A stretch of DNA of 64,000 nt from Hyaloscypha bicolor E (GCF_002865645.1 NW_020194512.1:2397183-2461182); one strand, 5' to 3'. Counted from the first letter of the stretch, positions 34,175-44,938 are shown. Numbers and translations are program-made. The notes: generated from the sequence alone by a model not told the origin.

Positions 34175-36211
34175 ATGGCGCTCTCCAATGACCCCGAGAA
34201 AGACAATTTCCATGCACCAGATCCAACAGCGAATACCTCCTGGAATAGAAACTCGACTGAAGAGGAGTTAGAGAAGGATGGGCACACCACCGCGTCGTCA
34301 CCGATACACACCTCACATTCAAATACTTCCCACGATACCACCAACAGCGATCCATTATCACCCCTTGAACACGCCTTAACCCCGGACCTCGAAACAGACG
34401 CAGAACATGTCGCACGCCCAGCATTAACCTATACCAAGTCTGGCGCTTCACTCGCAACCACAGGATCCAGGATACCATCCTTTGAGGTCGACTTTGGGGC
34501 CGATGATCTCGATGACCCAAAGAATTGGCCGATGTGGTATAAAGGTCTTACAATTGGCGCTGTCAGCTACTCGACTTGGACCGTCGTCCTGTATTCGACC
34601 AGTTATACAACTTCTATGCCGGGAATGATGAAGGATTTCAATGTTTCGAGTGAACCAGTGGCTACACTGGGAGTGACGATGTATTTGGTTGGTTTGGCAG
34701 TAGGAAGTCTGATCTTGGCGCCATTGAGTGAGATATATGGGAGAAGACCTGTCTACATTGGGAGCTTGTGTTGCTTCTCTCTGATGGTTCTTCCCTGTGC
34801 GCTGGCCAAATCGCTTCCTGAAGTGCTTATATTCCGGTTTCTTGGGTAAGTTTCACAATCCCAGACAAAGGTCCAAATTTAATATCCTTCTAGAGCGTTG
34901 GCGGGATCGGCGATGATTGCAAACGCACCAGGAACCGTCAACGATATCGTCGACGAGCAGTATCGAGCGCTTGCATTCAGCATCTGGAGCATCGGTCCGA
35001 TGAACGGGCCCGTGACAGGACCACTGATTGGTGGATTTGCTGCAGAGTATTTAGGGTGGAGGTGGACAAACTGGCTGGTGCTGATCTTCTCTTCCGTTGG
35101 ATGGATCATGTGCTCTCTGGTCAAGGAAACTTATGCTCCGGCGCTGTTGCAAAGAAAAGCATCAAAAATAAGGAAAGAAACAGGAGACGATAGATGGTGG
35201 TCTCGATACGACCAGCGATTGAGCAGTAAGTCCTTCGGAAGTGGATTGTGGAGCTGTTCGATCTGACATTCGTTTCCTAGTCCTCCAGATTCTTAAAGTC
35301 AACCTTTCCAGACCGTTCATTTTAGCATTCACCGAACCAATCCTGTGGTTTTGGAACGCGTATATCTCAGTATGTACCCTTGAAAGCAAGCTATCGATGC
35401 CACTATTTTAGCTCCTGACTACTTACTGACTTTCGACTTTAAGTTGATATATGGCATCCTGTACCTCTGTTTCGTAGCCTACCCATTAATCTACACCGGA
35501 TTGCGTCACTGGTCCCTCGGTATTGCTGGTCTAGCCTTCACTGGCATTGGAGTGGGGACCATGATTGCGATTGTCACAGAGCCAATCGCTCGAAGGGTGG
35601 TTAATTCGCACAAGAAAGACCCCGAAACAGGTCGCGTACCGCCCGAAGCCTCCATCTCGATTGTTTGCCTTGCAGCATTCTTGTGCCCAATAGGCCAATT
35701 ATGGTTTTCGTGGACTTCGGTACCCATTACAATCCATTGGATATGGCCTATTCTAGCTGGTATTCCATTCGGCGCCGGCAATGCCCTCGTCTTCATCTAC
35801 GCCTCAAACTACCTGGCTGGCTCCTATGGAATTTATGCGGCGTCAGCACTCGCAGGAAACAGTGTGTTTCGATCATTCATTGGAGGCACCTTGCCATTGG
35901 CCGGACCTGCCATGTACGCTAAATTAACACCTCAGTGGGCGGGGACGCTCCTTGGTCTCGTTCAAGTCGCATGTATACCAATACCTTTCGTGTTCTACAA
36001 GTGGGGAGAGAAGATTCGAGCGAAGAGTCCATTGATCAAGCATATGAGAGCTGATCAACAGAGAAGAGAAGAGAAGGCTGCTGCTGCACTGAGGAGACAA
36101 AAGAGAAAGGACGAGGAAAGAGGAGAAAAGACGGTGGTGGTTAAGGAGAAACCGGGAGGGGATCCAGAAAAGGAAGCGATGAGGAGAATTGTTACTTCAG
36201 AAAAGGAGTGA
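34175..36211 (+). CDS. MFS transporter, DHA1 (multidrug/polyamine-type) family
   Basis: Predicted 619 aa from four exons: 34175-34845, 34894-35225, 35281-35369 and 35444-36211; introns of 48, 55 and 74 nt. A polar N-terminus of about 110 residues leads to DDPKNWPMWYK, the usual entry to helix 1 in fungal DHA1 carriers. Motif A is present as SEIYGRRPVYIGS between helices 2 and 3, and motif C as GPMNGPVTGPLIGGF in helix 5, the hallmark of drug:H+ antiporters. RWTNW before helix 6 and the long central loop ending in FTEPILWFWNAYISLIYG also fit. The C-terminus is a highly charged Lys/Glu/Arg tail. Proton-driven export at the plasma membrane is inferred from the family; the substrate is unknown. 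It stands alone, not in a visible metabolite cluster. Confidence 0.93.
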
Positions 36212-36947
36212 AGTATTGAATAGATAATTGTATAGAAGTACGAAAATATACCCATTGACAGCATGTGGTCCGTTATCGGAAACTACAATTCACCTGAATT
36301 GACAAAGTCTCCATGCAGTCTGACCACAGCCTCGTCACAAAGGGGCTCAATAGCCGAACAAAGCCAGCCGGGATTTGCACCGAGTTTTCCAAGCTGATTC
36401 AGCTGAACAAAGGATCCTGACTGATATTTGGCTGGCTCTGTTTCTTGTTGTCCTATGGGAAATTTTCAAACTCACAGAGCATAGACTATATTATATACTC
36501 ATAACTCATTTACAGATCTGCACCGTGCAGCCGTGCAGCCCTGATTCCTAGCCGCCCCCTGCCACGACTACCGGAGGCTTAGCGTGGGTCCAAAACGTCT
36601 TAGCGGCTTCGCACAAAAATACTTGACGACCGAGATCTGATTTCCTCTTCACTTCTCCACGTCCACGGTACCGTGCCAATCTATTCCTACCGGTGTAGTC
36701 AATCTTACCCTCATTCTTCCACGGTCGCGTCGTTCTGTCGACTCTTCAAGATCTGCTGCTTGGTCTCCCCATCATCGTGTGACCCCGCCGCCGCATTTCT
36801 CCACCACCTTGCAGAGCCACCGCCAGACACCAAGATCTCGCTTTCGAAAGCCTTTTACCCCCAACAACAAAGGATCTCGACACCGGGACGCGACACGAAG
36901 ACTACCACCCAACCTGCACCCAGAATCTTCTGTGACTTTCAGTAGTC
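36212..36947. other. Intergenic 0.7 kb
   Basis: 3' region of the DHA1-type transporter and promoter/leader of eIF2A. The stretch before 36948 is C-rich and pyrimidine-rich. No separate gene was seen. Confidence 0.4.
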
Positions 36948-39099
36948 ATGGCAGTTCCGACGCAGTTTGCATACCGAACACTGAAGGGGATTGGCATCGT
37001 GGATGCCGCGCCTGTGTACGAGCCTTTGCCTGGGTTTCAGAGACCGGAAGGTAATTCGCGCTGCTGTGTCTATTCACCCTGCGGCAGATACTTCGCCTGG
37101 GCTTCTAATGAGGGCGTCACGGTCATTGATGCCTCGGTCGGACACGTCATCACGACGCTCCCCACGCCTAACGTGTACGAATTAGGCTTCTCTCCTCGAG
37201 GCTCGTACATCATTACCTGGGAGAGGCCGTCCAAGGATGAAGCTGGTGATGCCGTCAAGAACCTGAAGGTCTGGCGTACAGTCGAGGACCTCCCGGACGA
37301 CGCAGAAAAACAGGTCGTGGGAAGGTTTGTGCAGAAATCTCAGACGGGCTGGAACCTGCAATACACCGCTGATGAGCGATACTGTGCTCGTGTTGTCACC
37401 AATGAGGTTCAATTTTACGAGAGTGGCGATTTGGGCACAGTCTGGAACAAGCTGCGCGCCGAGGGTGTTGCCGACTTTGCAATCTCTCCAGGCAACACCC
37501 ATTCTGTGGCTGTATTCATTCCAGAGCGCAAGGTATGTTGACTGCTGTTCAATTGATAGATCTAGTCTAACGTGTTTCCAGGGTCAACCAGCTGCCATCA
37601 AGATCTTCAATGTTCCTCAATTCGCAACTCCTGTATCTCAGAAGACCTTCTTCAAGGGTGACAAAGTCACATTGAAATGGAACCAGCTTGGCACAACCTT
37701 GATTGTTCTGGCACAGACCGAAGTGGACAAGACAGGGAAGAGTTATTACGGAGAGACCACGCTATATGTGCTGAGCGCAAATGGTGGATTCGATTCGAGG
37801 ATAACTTTGGACAAGGAAGGACCAATTCATGACGTTTCGTGGTCCCCCAATTCGAAGGAATTCGGGGTGGTCTACGGTTTCATGCCAGCCAAGACAACAA
37901 TCTTCAACCAGCGGGCTGTCGCTACTCACACCTTCCCGCTCTCACCACGAAACAACATCTTATTCTCGCCAACGGGTCGGTTTGTTTTGGTAGCAGGCTT
38001 TGGAAACTTGGCCGGGCAGATGGATATATATGATCTTGAGAAGGATTATCAGAAGATCTGTACAATCGAAGGTGGAAACCCCAGTGTTTGCGAGTGGAGC
38101 CCGGACAGCAAATACATATTGACTGCTACCACGAGCCCTAGATTACGTGTCGACAATGGGGTTCGTTTGTGGCACGTTGGAGGTGGGATTATGTACAATG
38201 AGGACATGGTGGAGCTGTACCACGTCACCTGGAGACCTCAGGCTTTGGACAATTTTTCGCCCGGAGACCAGTTGCATCCGGTTCCGACCCCCCACGCGTC
38301 AGCACTAGCATATCTGAGCACAGTGAAGACACCTTCGAAACCAGCTGGTGCGTATCGGCCTCCAGGAGCACGGGGTACATCAACACCATTGCACTTCAAA
38401 CGCGAGGACGAGGGTGGAGCTGCACACATTGTTAGCAACGGAACCTCACTCGTGGGCTCGAATGGATTTGGTAAGCCACGGAGACAAGTCCCCGGAGCTG
38501 AAACTATGGATAACCTTCCGCCTGGGGCCGCTTCCGCCAACGGGCCAGCGTCAGGAGCAGCGGAGGGTGATGAGAATTTGTCAAAGGCAGCACTGAAGAA
38601 CAAGAAGAAGCGTGAAGCAAAGAAAGCCAAGGATGCAGAGGCTAAGGCAGCTGGACTGACGCCAACACCGGACGGGCCAGCCACTGCAAGCGCCGAGAAC
38701 CGAAGCCCAGAGCGCAGAGACCGACGAGAGCACCAACGGAGCCGATCCAAAGGACAGCAGGACATCCGCACCCCTTCCCAGCAGCGTTATCGCAGCAACA
38801 CCCACCAAGGAAAGCACAATGGTCCGAATGGAAACGCACCAGCAGGCCATATGAACAATTTGTCAATCAACCCCACGGCCACTCGTGGCCACGATCCTCC
38901 TGAGCTTTCCGTCACCTCTCCAGGTGGCGGTAGCCCAAACGCCAAGAAGCTGCGAGGCCTACAAAAGAAAATCCGCGCCATCGAGGACCTGGAGATGCGT
39001 CTTGCAGGCGGGGAGAAACTGGAGGACACGCAGATGAAGAAAATTGGAACCAAGGTCGCGGTGCAAGCTGAACTCGCTACTCTTGAAGCCGAGACCTAA
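36948..39099 (+). CDS. Eukaryotic translation initiation factor 2A
   Basis: Predicted 700 aa from two exons, 36948-37532 and 37582-39099, with a 49-nt intron (GTATGT donor, TCTAACG branch site). eIF2A is a monomeric WD-repeat protein that can deliver initiator tRNA to the 40S subunit in non-canonical initiation (family knowledge). Propeller blades are visible across residues 1-430, for example RCCVYSPCGRYFAWAS, VSWSPNSKEFGVVYGFMPAK, NNILFSPTGRFVLVAGFGNL, VCEWSPDSKYILTATTSPRL and NGVRLWHVGGG; FGNLAGQMDIYDL is a strong family marker. After GAYRPPGARG comes a disordered, Lys/Arg- and Pro-rich stretch (residues about 455-630) and a C-terminal helix, KLRGLQKKIRAIEDLEMRL, typical of the family. Length fits (yeast 642 aa). 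It is read in the same direction as the transporter upstream. Confidence 0.95.
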
Positions 39100-39754
39100 C
39101 TCACTCGCTCCTAACCCATTCATTGCGTGGAGTTCGTGATTGCGGTACTTCGAAGTAGCGTGCAGCATGGACTTTGCTTTCAAAGCAGCGTTTTGTTGGA
39201 TTGTGTTGGATGGTGGGGGACCGGGATTTGCATGGTTGAGGCATCATGGGCTGGCTGGGAATGATTGAAAGACAGACACACGAACGAACGAATCGAATGA
39301 ATGATAATTCGAAACGATGGTGTTATGAATGATGCGTTCGTTGAGTTGGCTGGGTCTGGAACGAGCATGCATGCTGGGAGTTCAACGGCTTAGACCATAG
39401 ATTAAATGAAGACCCATGACCATTGACGAGCTTTGCTTGCGGTGTATCAATTGAATTGTGATTTTTCGTTTGCGTCGAGGTTGGGGCAAGTTCCTGGTGA
39501 ACTCTCTGCTCTGAGACCATCTTTTTGCATATTTGTCAATCTTTTGTCAATGTTCACGATCTTCTAAAGTCTTTCAAGCCATCTAGCTTTCGACAATCCT
39601 GAACGTTCTGCGGGGTGCTGGGGCAATGTTCTGCAATATTCAGGAAAGGACCCGTACTTTATCAGGGCTTCTGTTGCGGAGATTACCTTATTCTTGCTTT
39701 TGGACATCTTGCCTTCCCAGTCAAGTCAAGTGTTGAATGTAAGATTATCACCCC
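39100..39754. other. eIF2A 3' flank
   Basis: No gene supported. It separates eIF2A from the inverted-repeat cluster that begins at 39755. Confidence 0.4.
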
Positions 39755-40046
39755 AAAAAAAACGCTGCCGTACCTGCGCCCCAGATGCGGCTAGCGCGTA
39801 CATCCCTCACCGCCCGAGTGAAGCGTACGCCCGATCGCAAGGCCCCTTTGATTAATTATTACGATAACAACGAGCATTTTTCTTGTAGAAAAAATTAGTA
39901 GAGTTATAGTATAATGTACTAATAGTAGCTCCTCGTTCTCCGTTCAAGGAAACACCTCGTTGCGGGCGAGTTATCTCAAATAATAATAATAAACTACTAC
40001 TTACCCCGCTATTGAAAACGCTGCCGCTGGCGGCAGCGTTTTTTTT
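39755..40046. mobile_element. 292-bp element bounded by AACGCTGCCG inverted repeats
   Basis: Perfect 16-bp terminal inverted repeats: eight A then CGCTGCCG on the left, and the exact reverse complement ending in eight T on the right. The last 28 bp also form a hairpin on their own (AAAACGCTGCCGC, TG loop, GCGGCAGCGTTTT). The interior is non-coding and AT-rich on its right side. No target duplication is obvious, so the class is unassigned. Confidence 0.6.
40017..40044. repeat. Hairpin of the AACGCTGCC family, copy a
   Basis: Two 13-nt arms (AAAACGCTGCCGC and GCGGCAGCGTTTT) separated by TG. The same stem core recurs at 40088-40113 and 41052-41075 with different loops. Confidence 0.85.
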
Positions 40047-40087
40047 GCCCTGTGAAGACCGAACTTTCAATATTCGCGAGGTAAAAT

Positions 40088-40113
40088 AAACGCTGCCGCG
40101 AGCGGCAGCGTTT
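40088..40113. repeat. Hairpin of the AACGCTGCC family, copy b
   Basis: Arms AAACGCTGCCGC and GCGGCAGCGTTT with a GA loop; part of the left end of the 998-bp element. Confidence 0.85.
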
Positions 40114-40253
40114 TTAAGAAAATTGGGAGCAGTTTCCTTATTCAGAACAAGTAATTTGGGTAATAAGAGAGAGAGGCTAACTAATAAGGATATTAATTGC
40201 TTGCTAATTAATTGCCTATTAAGTAATCTCCTTACTTCCTTTATTACTATATT

Positions 40254-40848
40254 ACTGGAGAATGCTTATTGTATTCGGGAATGGCCTATACTACTGGAGA
40301 ATGCTTGTTGTATTCGGGAATAGCCTGTACCAGTAAAGAATACATATTATATTCGGGAATAGCCTATACCACTAGGGAATGTATATTATATTCGGGAATA
40401 GCCTGTACCAGTGGGGAATATATATTATATTCGGGAATGGCCTATACCACTGGAGAATACTTGTTGTATTCGGGAATAGCCTATGCCACTAGGGAATATA
40501 TATTATATTCGGGAATAGCCTGTGCCAGTGGGGAATACATATTATATTCGGGAATGGCCTATACCACTGGAGAATGCTTGTTATATTCGGGAATAGCCTA
40601 TACCACTGGGGAATACATATTATATTCGGGAATAGCCTATACCACTGGGGAATACATATTATATTCGGGAATAGCCTGTGCCAGTGGGAAATATATATTA
40701 TATTCGGGAATGGCCTATGCCACTGGAGAATGCTTGTTGTATTCGGGAATAGCCTATACCACTAGGGAATGTATATTATATTCGGGAATAGCCTGTACCA
40801 GTGGGGAATACATATTATATTCGGGAATAGCCTGTGCCAGTGAGGAAT
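40254..40848 (+). repeat. 39-bp minisatellite, about 15 units, open in frame
   Basis: Fifteen units or slightly more of a 39-bp repeat built around ATTCGGGAATAGCC, followed by TATACCACTGGGGAATAC or similar. Because 39 is a multiple of three, one frame stays open for 193 codons (40269-40850), giving 13-residue units such as YSGIAYTTGEYIL. Three unit types recur in order (GMAY-LL, GIAYTT-E-IL, GIAC-S-EYIL), so a 117-bp higher-order period is visible. Units upstream of 40269 continue in another frame. Hydrophobic, Tyr/Gly-rich sequence with no signal peptide, intron or known domain; whether it is translated is unknown, so I do not call a gene. Confidence 0.9.
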
Positions 40849-41051
40849 AAGCCAGAAAAGATCCTTTAGTTACTTCCCTTTACTTATATAACTTATAATT
40901 AAAAATGTACTTGGGACTCCAGAGCTAAATTAGCTGACTATGCGGGTCGAGTACAGTTTGACAGTTATTATTACTAGTGAGGAATATATGGCCATTCCCA
41001 AATGGGCTTTTCCAGTGAGGAATATAGCTAGTCACGTGCACCGGCAGAAAA

Positions 41052-41075
41052 AAACGCTGCGTCCTGGCAGCGTTT
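41052..41075. repeat. Hairpin of the AACGCTGCC family, copy c
   Basis: Arms AAACGCTGC and GCAGCGTTT with a six-base loop, at the right end of the 998-bp element. Confidence 0.8.
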
Positions 41076-41125
41076 ATTTTCGGAATGAATGCAACTCATG
41101 GAAGCTGCAGTGCTCTAAACGCTAA

Positions 41126-41394
41126 CGAGCCTAGTATCATAAGTCTGTGTTTTTAGCGAAGTTTTCAGGCATCGCAAAACCAAAGTCGGCCACTTCACTT
41201 TATAGTTTCACAACAACTATAAATTAAAACCTTACGAGTTATATAATTCAAGCGCACATGATAAAAGAAGCTAGAATGAGTTTAGCAGGCGTTTATAACT
41301 AATTCAAAATATAAAAGTAAAGCGTCCAAAATTGTTATGGGGCTCGTTTCTTAGCGAAATGCCCTAAAAACACAGACTTGTGATACTAGGCTCG
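41126..41394. mobile_element. 269-bp TIR element (MITE), copy 2
   Basis: Same length as copy 1 at 489-757. TIRs begin CGAGCCTAGTATCATAAGTC and are near-perfect for about 30 bp. Flanked by TAA on both sides. Inside the left TIR is TTTTCAGGCATCGC and inside the right TIR TTAGCGAAATGCCCT, matching copy 1. The centre differs from copy 1. No coding capacity. Confidence 0.85.
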
Positions 41395-41405
41395 TAAGAG
41401 ACTAA

Positions 41406-41882
41406 CGAGCCTGGTCGCATAAGTCTGTGTTTTTCAGGCTAGTTTAGCGAGCGCACCTCCCAAATTCAACAACCCCACCAATATGCCCACTACCCCCTCA
41501 CCACTCGTGTTTAACCACGCTCTAGGCTTTGAAATTGCTACAAAACACAAGGAGGCGATATGGGAGCTTTATAGCTAGAGATATGTCAACTGCGGAGCTA
41601 ATAGAGCGCTATAAGCTTGGTAAAACTACGATTTATTATGTTTTGGGCATATAACGCTCCCCTACCATGGTCGCCGAGATAAAAACAATGGTGCTAGAGG
41701 AATGGGACAGGATACCACAAGATTGAATAAATGAGCTGATTCTAAAGCAGGAGCATTGGGTTCAGATGCTAATAGAGTATTATGGATGGTCAACTCCTAA
41801 TTAAATATAATATAGTCGTGAATTAATTGGGGTGAAGTGTGCCTGACAGCCTGAAAAACACAGACTTATGCGACCAGGCTCG
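41406..41882 (+). mobile_element. Internally deleted Tc1/mariner-like element, copy 2
   Basis: A 477-bp element with perfect TIRs of 35 bp starting CGAGCCTGGTCGCATAAGTC, flanked by TAA on both sides. Plus-strand remnants of a transposase remain: an N-terminal helix-turn-helix piece from 41583 (ELIERYKLGKTTIYYVLGI), one stop, then a C-terminal tail to 41804 (EEWDRIPQD, stop, INELILKQEHWVQMLIEYY). The DDE core is absent, so movement would need a transposase supplied elsewhere. At one Trp codon this copy has TGA where copy 1 keeps TGG. The small TIR element lies 11 bp upstream, in the same order as at the left end of the window. Confidence 0.85.
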
Positions 41883-41889
41883 TAAGCCC

Positions 41890-41912
41890 ATTAGGGGCCT
41901 CAGGCCCCTAAT
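41890..41912. repeat. 23-bp palindrome
   Basis: ATTAGGGGCCT, one central C, then AGGCCCCTAAT. It lies just outside the right end of the preceding element. Confidence 0.85.
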
Positions 41913-41948
41913 TTCAACATGCTTCAAATTTATTACCGACGGACTCAA

Positions 41949-42012
41949 TAATAGTCGGACTTAACGTCGCGCTAAAGGGGCCCCTTTAGCGCGACGTTAA
42001 GTCCGACTATTA
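41949..42012. repeat. 64-bp perfect palindrome
   Basis: Two 32-bp arms meet without a spacer between 41980 and 41981; the centre is AAAGGGGCCCCTTT and the outer ends are TAATAGTCGG and CCGACTATTA. If the outer TA on each side is read as a target duplication, the remainder is a pair of 30-bp terminal inverted repeats with nothing between them, as expected of a Tc1/Fot-type element reduced to its ends. That reading is inference; the palindrome itself is seen directly. Confidence 0.95.
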
Positions 42013-44938
42013 ATGGCCTCATACGCTTTGCCGGGATCATCAATCTCGACTTGGCATCAAGAACTCCCAAATAGAACAGTCAACTCCGTTGCCATTCGAT
42101 TGGCTGACGCATTGGTTCTCGTGCTATCCATGATTCTCGTGCGAGTACCTGAGCTCGTAGAAGCTCAAAGTCTCGCACGACCCTTTATGCCCCCACTAGC
42201 CCGTATGCTTCCACCAGCCTTGATTCTCATGCGCGACAGCGATAGCCTTGACGGCCGCAACAGATCCATTCTTCGAAGGGATTGTTGGAGGGGTTGGCGG
42301 TGCGTAATTGCCAGTTCTTGTTGGAGAGCGTTCATTCTGGCATGCTTGGTCCCTGTCGATCCCTACCCTCGCTGGGGAGGGCGTATTCGGGGAACTAGGA
42401 TAAGATGATAACATATTGGTATTTTATTACGGGAATAGCTTGACACTGTAAATTTTGGCCTAACTATTATTCCCACAATACAGCCCAGGCTCCGGTCGGA
42501 TTAAAAGAGGGCTGCGACTAGAGATCCACCTAGCTGGGAATAGTAAGCTGTAAAGTGCGGCACCGGGAAGAGTTACTTTGAGCCTGCCAAGAACGATCGG
42601 ACAGACAGTTAGACGCTTTATTATAATTATTGCTGCGAAACAAGAGTATTTCGTAAATATTGCGAACGAAGGAAATGCGCCAGCAGGCAGGAGCGCGAGG
42701 TGCCGGATAAACGTATAAATAATATATATCCGGGGGGAAAGGCTGCGCCCCATATTTACGCGCCCGGCTGCGTTTACTTGCGCCAATGTCCACCAAGGTC
42801 TATCCATTCTCAGGCCCTCTTGCAGCCTAACCCAAGCTCTAGAACCTTATTAAAAGTCCGCAATATTATCTCCATATACAGTGCCAACCTGTAATATAGA
42901 CCATACAAATTCAGTCCGCAAACTCAGTTCGCCATTTACTGCAGATATATTATTATAGCAATCTATAACCCTAATAATTTACTGCTTTAATCCGTAGCCC
43001 AATAATCCCGGAACTTCATCTCTTGTAAGCTCAACTCCACACCTCAATCTCACACTTTCCTCACTATATATATCTTACTGCATATCCCATTCTATAACGT
43101 AATATATAAATACGGCTTGTAATAGCCCGATTCAACTTTTAACCCCAAACTCTTTAGCTACCCTAACCCTGCATTTCAATTCTCATTATGCTCGGCTATA
43201 GCTAGATATGAAATACAAACCAAGAGTCAAGTTAGCTCTTTAGTCAGTTATTTAGCGAGCCTGCTATTTATATTCGAGGCTAATAAGACTTGCGTTAATA
43301 GTGCCCTCAAAAACCCAACTCTCTTTTCCGTACCAATATTAACATGCAACTTACCTCCCTTTCCGGGCAATTATATATACTTTATCGAGAGATTTCAGAT
43401 TAAATCCAAGGCGGAATACAGAATAAATTAATTATTGCACCTTCCTAGGTCTGATTTTCGCGGCCTCTAATGCTATAATGGGTTAATCCTCGTATATAGT
43501 GAAGCTAAGAATATTATAAGAGGACTGGCATATTTGGAGCAGTATTAATATAGGGCTCTTAGGAGGAAATAGAGGAATTATTAGAGCCGATATATTATAG
43601 TAATAGATAGAGTTCTAGGCAAGGCTACAAAGCGTATTGCTATCCTGAGAGCGCGATATAAGAGCTTATATAAAGGTTCTAGTTTAGCCCCCTCCTTTAT
43701 TACGGAGGCGGACATAGATCTTTTCGATAGCGGAGGGCAATAAACAAGAAGCTTCGGCGTCCGATTTCGCATGCCATGGCACACCCCTCTCCATGCCCCT
43801 CGAGCGAGCCATTGCACAACCGCAGCGAGATCAAAAGACCTTGACGCAAGACGCGCTAGATACGAGACTACGGCACCACTCTCCGATTGCACTCCGGAAC
43901 TTCACGTTCTCCAAGCTTAGTCAAGAGAATCCTACTGGTTGCAGCACAATACGAGAAGACGAGATGCTCTGTCTCACACTGGGTACCGATACCTTGGATG
44001 AGAGTGACAACGGCCCGGGGAGCAGCAGAAGGAGCAAGAGGTGGACGATAACGACAATTAACGGTTAGAGCTGCAATAGCACTAACCGCTGGAAGGGCCT
44101 AATACTCATACCTTCAATAGGGAGGATGGATAAAAGCGCAAGGCCCCTCAAGCGGCAATGGCTACTTCCCTCCCATGGATTGTCGATTCCTAGCGACAGG
44201 GACAGCGCAATTCGCGGGGGTCTAGAGGCGATTTCCAGGGCAAGAGATTGGGATAAAGAGAGCTTGAGCCACAGTTGAGCCACATATTGACGGGGAATGA
44301 ATGGGGTATTGGTGCCATGCGATCTTCTAACGACTGAGAGACCGGAGAGACCGCAGATTTCAAGGACTAGGACGGGTGATGGGTCGAGGCCAGGGCTAGT
44401 CCGGACTACGATTATCTAGAGCCTGACATTGCGGCCCCGAGTTAATTGAATGCGTCGGGAAGGACGGTAGAAAGCATTTAATTCATAGGCGCAGAGCGGC
44501 GTTTTCAGGTTTGACTTCAGCATCAGCATGGCTTTTCCGCAGCATAATTGATGTACGAGCATTGGTTGCATTAATGTTGAGGGTGCGCACATGCGATTTG
44601 AAGATTTCGTTATTGGCCTATCTTGCGTGCGAGTGCTTGGTTACACAGCATATCCACCACTCGTTTCTCAGCATCCCGTCCTACTTTCGGCCAATTGCTC
44701 TACGATGCCCGCTGTTTTCTCCTCATGCATCGCTGCCTTAGAAATACAGCCTTACCGAGGATTACTTTGGGCTCAAAGCCAGCAGCTAGAAGGAAGTTAA
44801 AGCTCATCATCGCCAGCCGTACGATAAAGTTCAGATGAACGAGCGATGGGCTAATCTTACAATCACTTGCGCAATCAGTTGTGTTCCTCGTCAACAGAAA
44901 GCTCCTGAGTCTAGTTTGTACCAGCAACTGTTGGAACA
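42013..44938. other. Decayed, gene-poor stretch
   Basis: The frame 42013-42408 (131 codons) begins inside the edge of the repeat cluster and has no domain. From about 42,420 to 43,650 the DNA is TA-rich with scattered stops on all frames, suggesting moderate RIP or old repeat decay. GC content rises again from 43,680, with overlapping short frames on both strands. The last few hundred bases should be the promoter of the HET gene. A tRNA was looked for around 43,800 and not found. Confidence 0.4.

Larger units (their letters stand above)
40083..41080. mobile_element. 998-bp element with 15-bp TIRs carrying a coding-frame minisatellite
   Basis: The left end AAAATAAACGCTGCC (40083-40097) is exactly reverse-complemented at the right end (41066-41080). 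Each end also holds a hairpin of the AACGCTGCC family (40088-40113; 41052-41075). The interior is dominated by a 39-bp minisatellite; no transposase is present. No clear target duplication is visible. Cohesion of the whole as one mobile unit is inferred from the matching ends; the alternative is independent hairpin insertions flanking a local satellite. Confidence 0.55.

Noticed and set aside
21001..36211. Secondary-metabolite gene cluster (two regulators, MFS, NmrA)
   Set aside because: No polyketide synthase, peptide synthetase, terpene cyclase or tailoring oxidases are present; the mixture includes housekeeping genes.
37327..37581. Upstream extension of the long eIF2A frame
   Set aside because: This is another frame over exon 1 running through the intron; the true N-terminus comes from 36948-37532 spliced to 37582.
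40123..40323. 66-codon frame overlapping the start of the satellite
   Set aside because: It is only an alternate-frame reading of the first satellite units and AT-rich leader.
42013..42408. 131-codon open frame (+) next to the palindrome
   Set aside because: Starts at the edge of the repeat cluster, no domain in either strand's translation, no splice partners.
43740..43920. Possible tRNA or structured RNA
   Set aside because: Looked for A and B box and cloverleaf pairing on both strands and found none.
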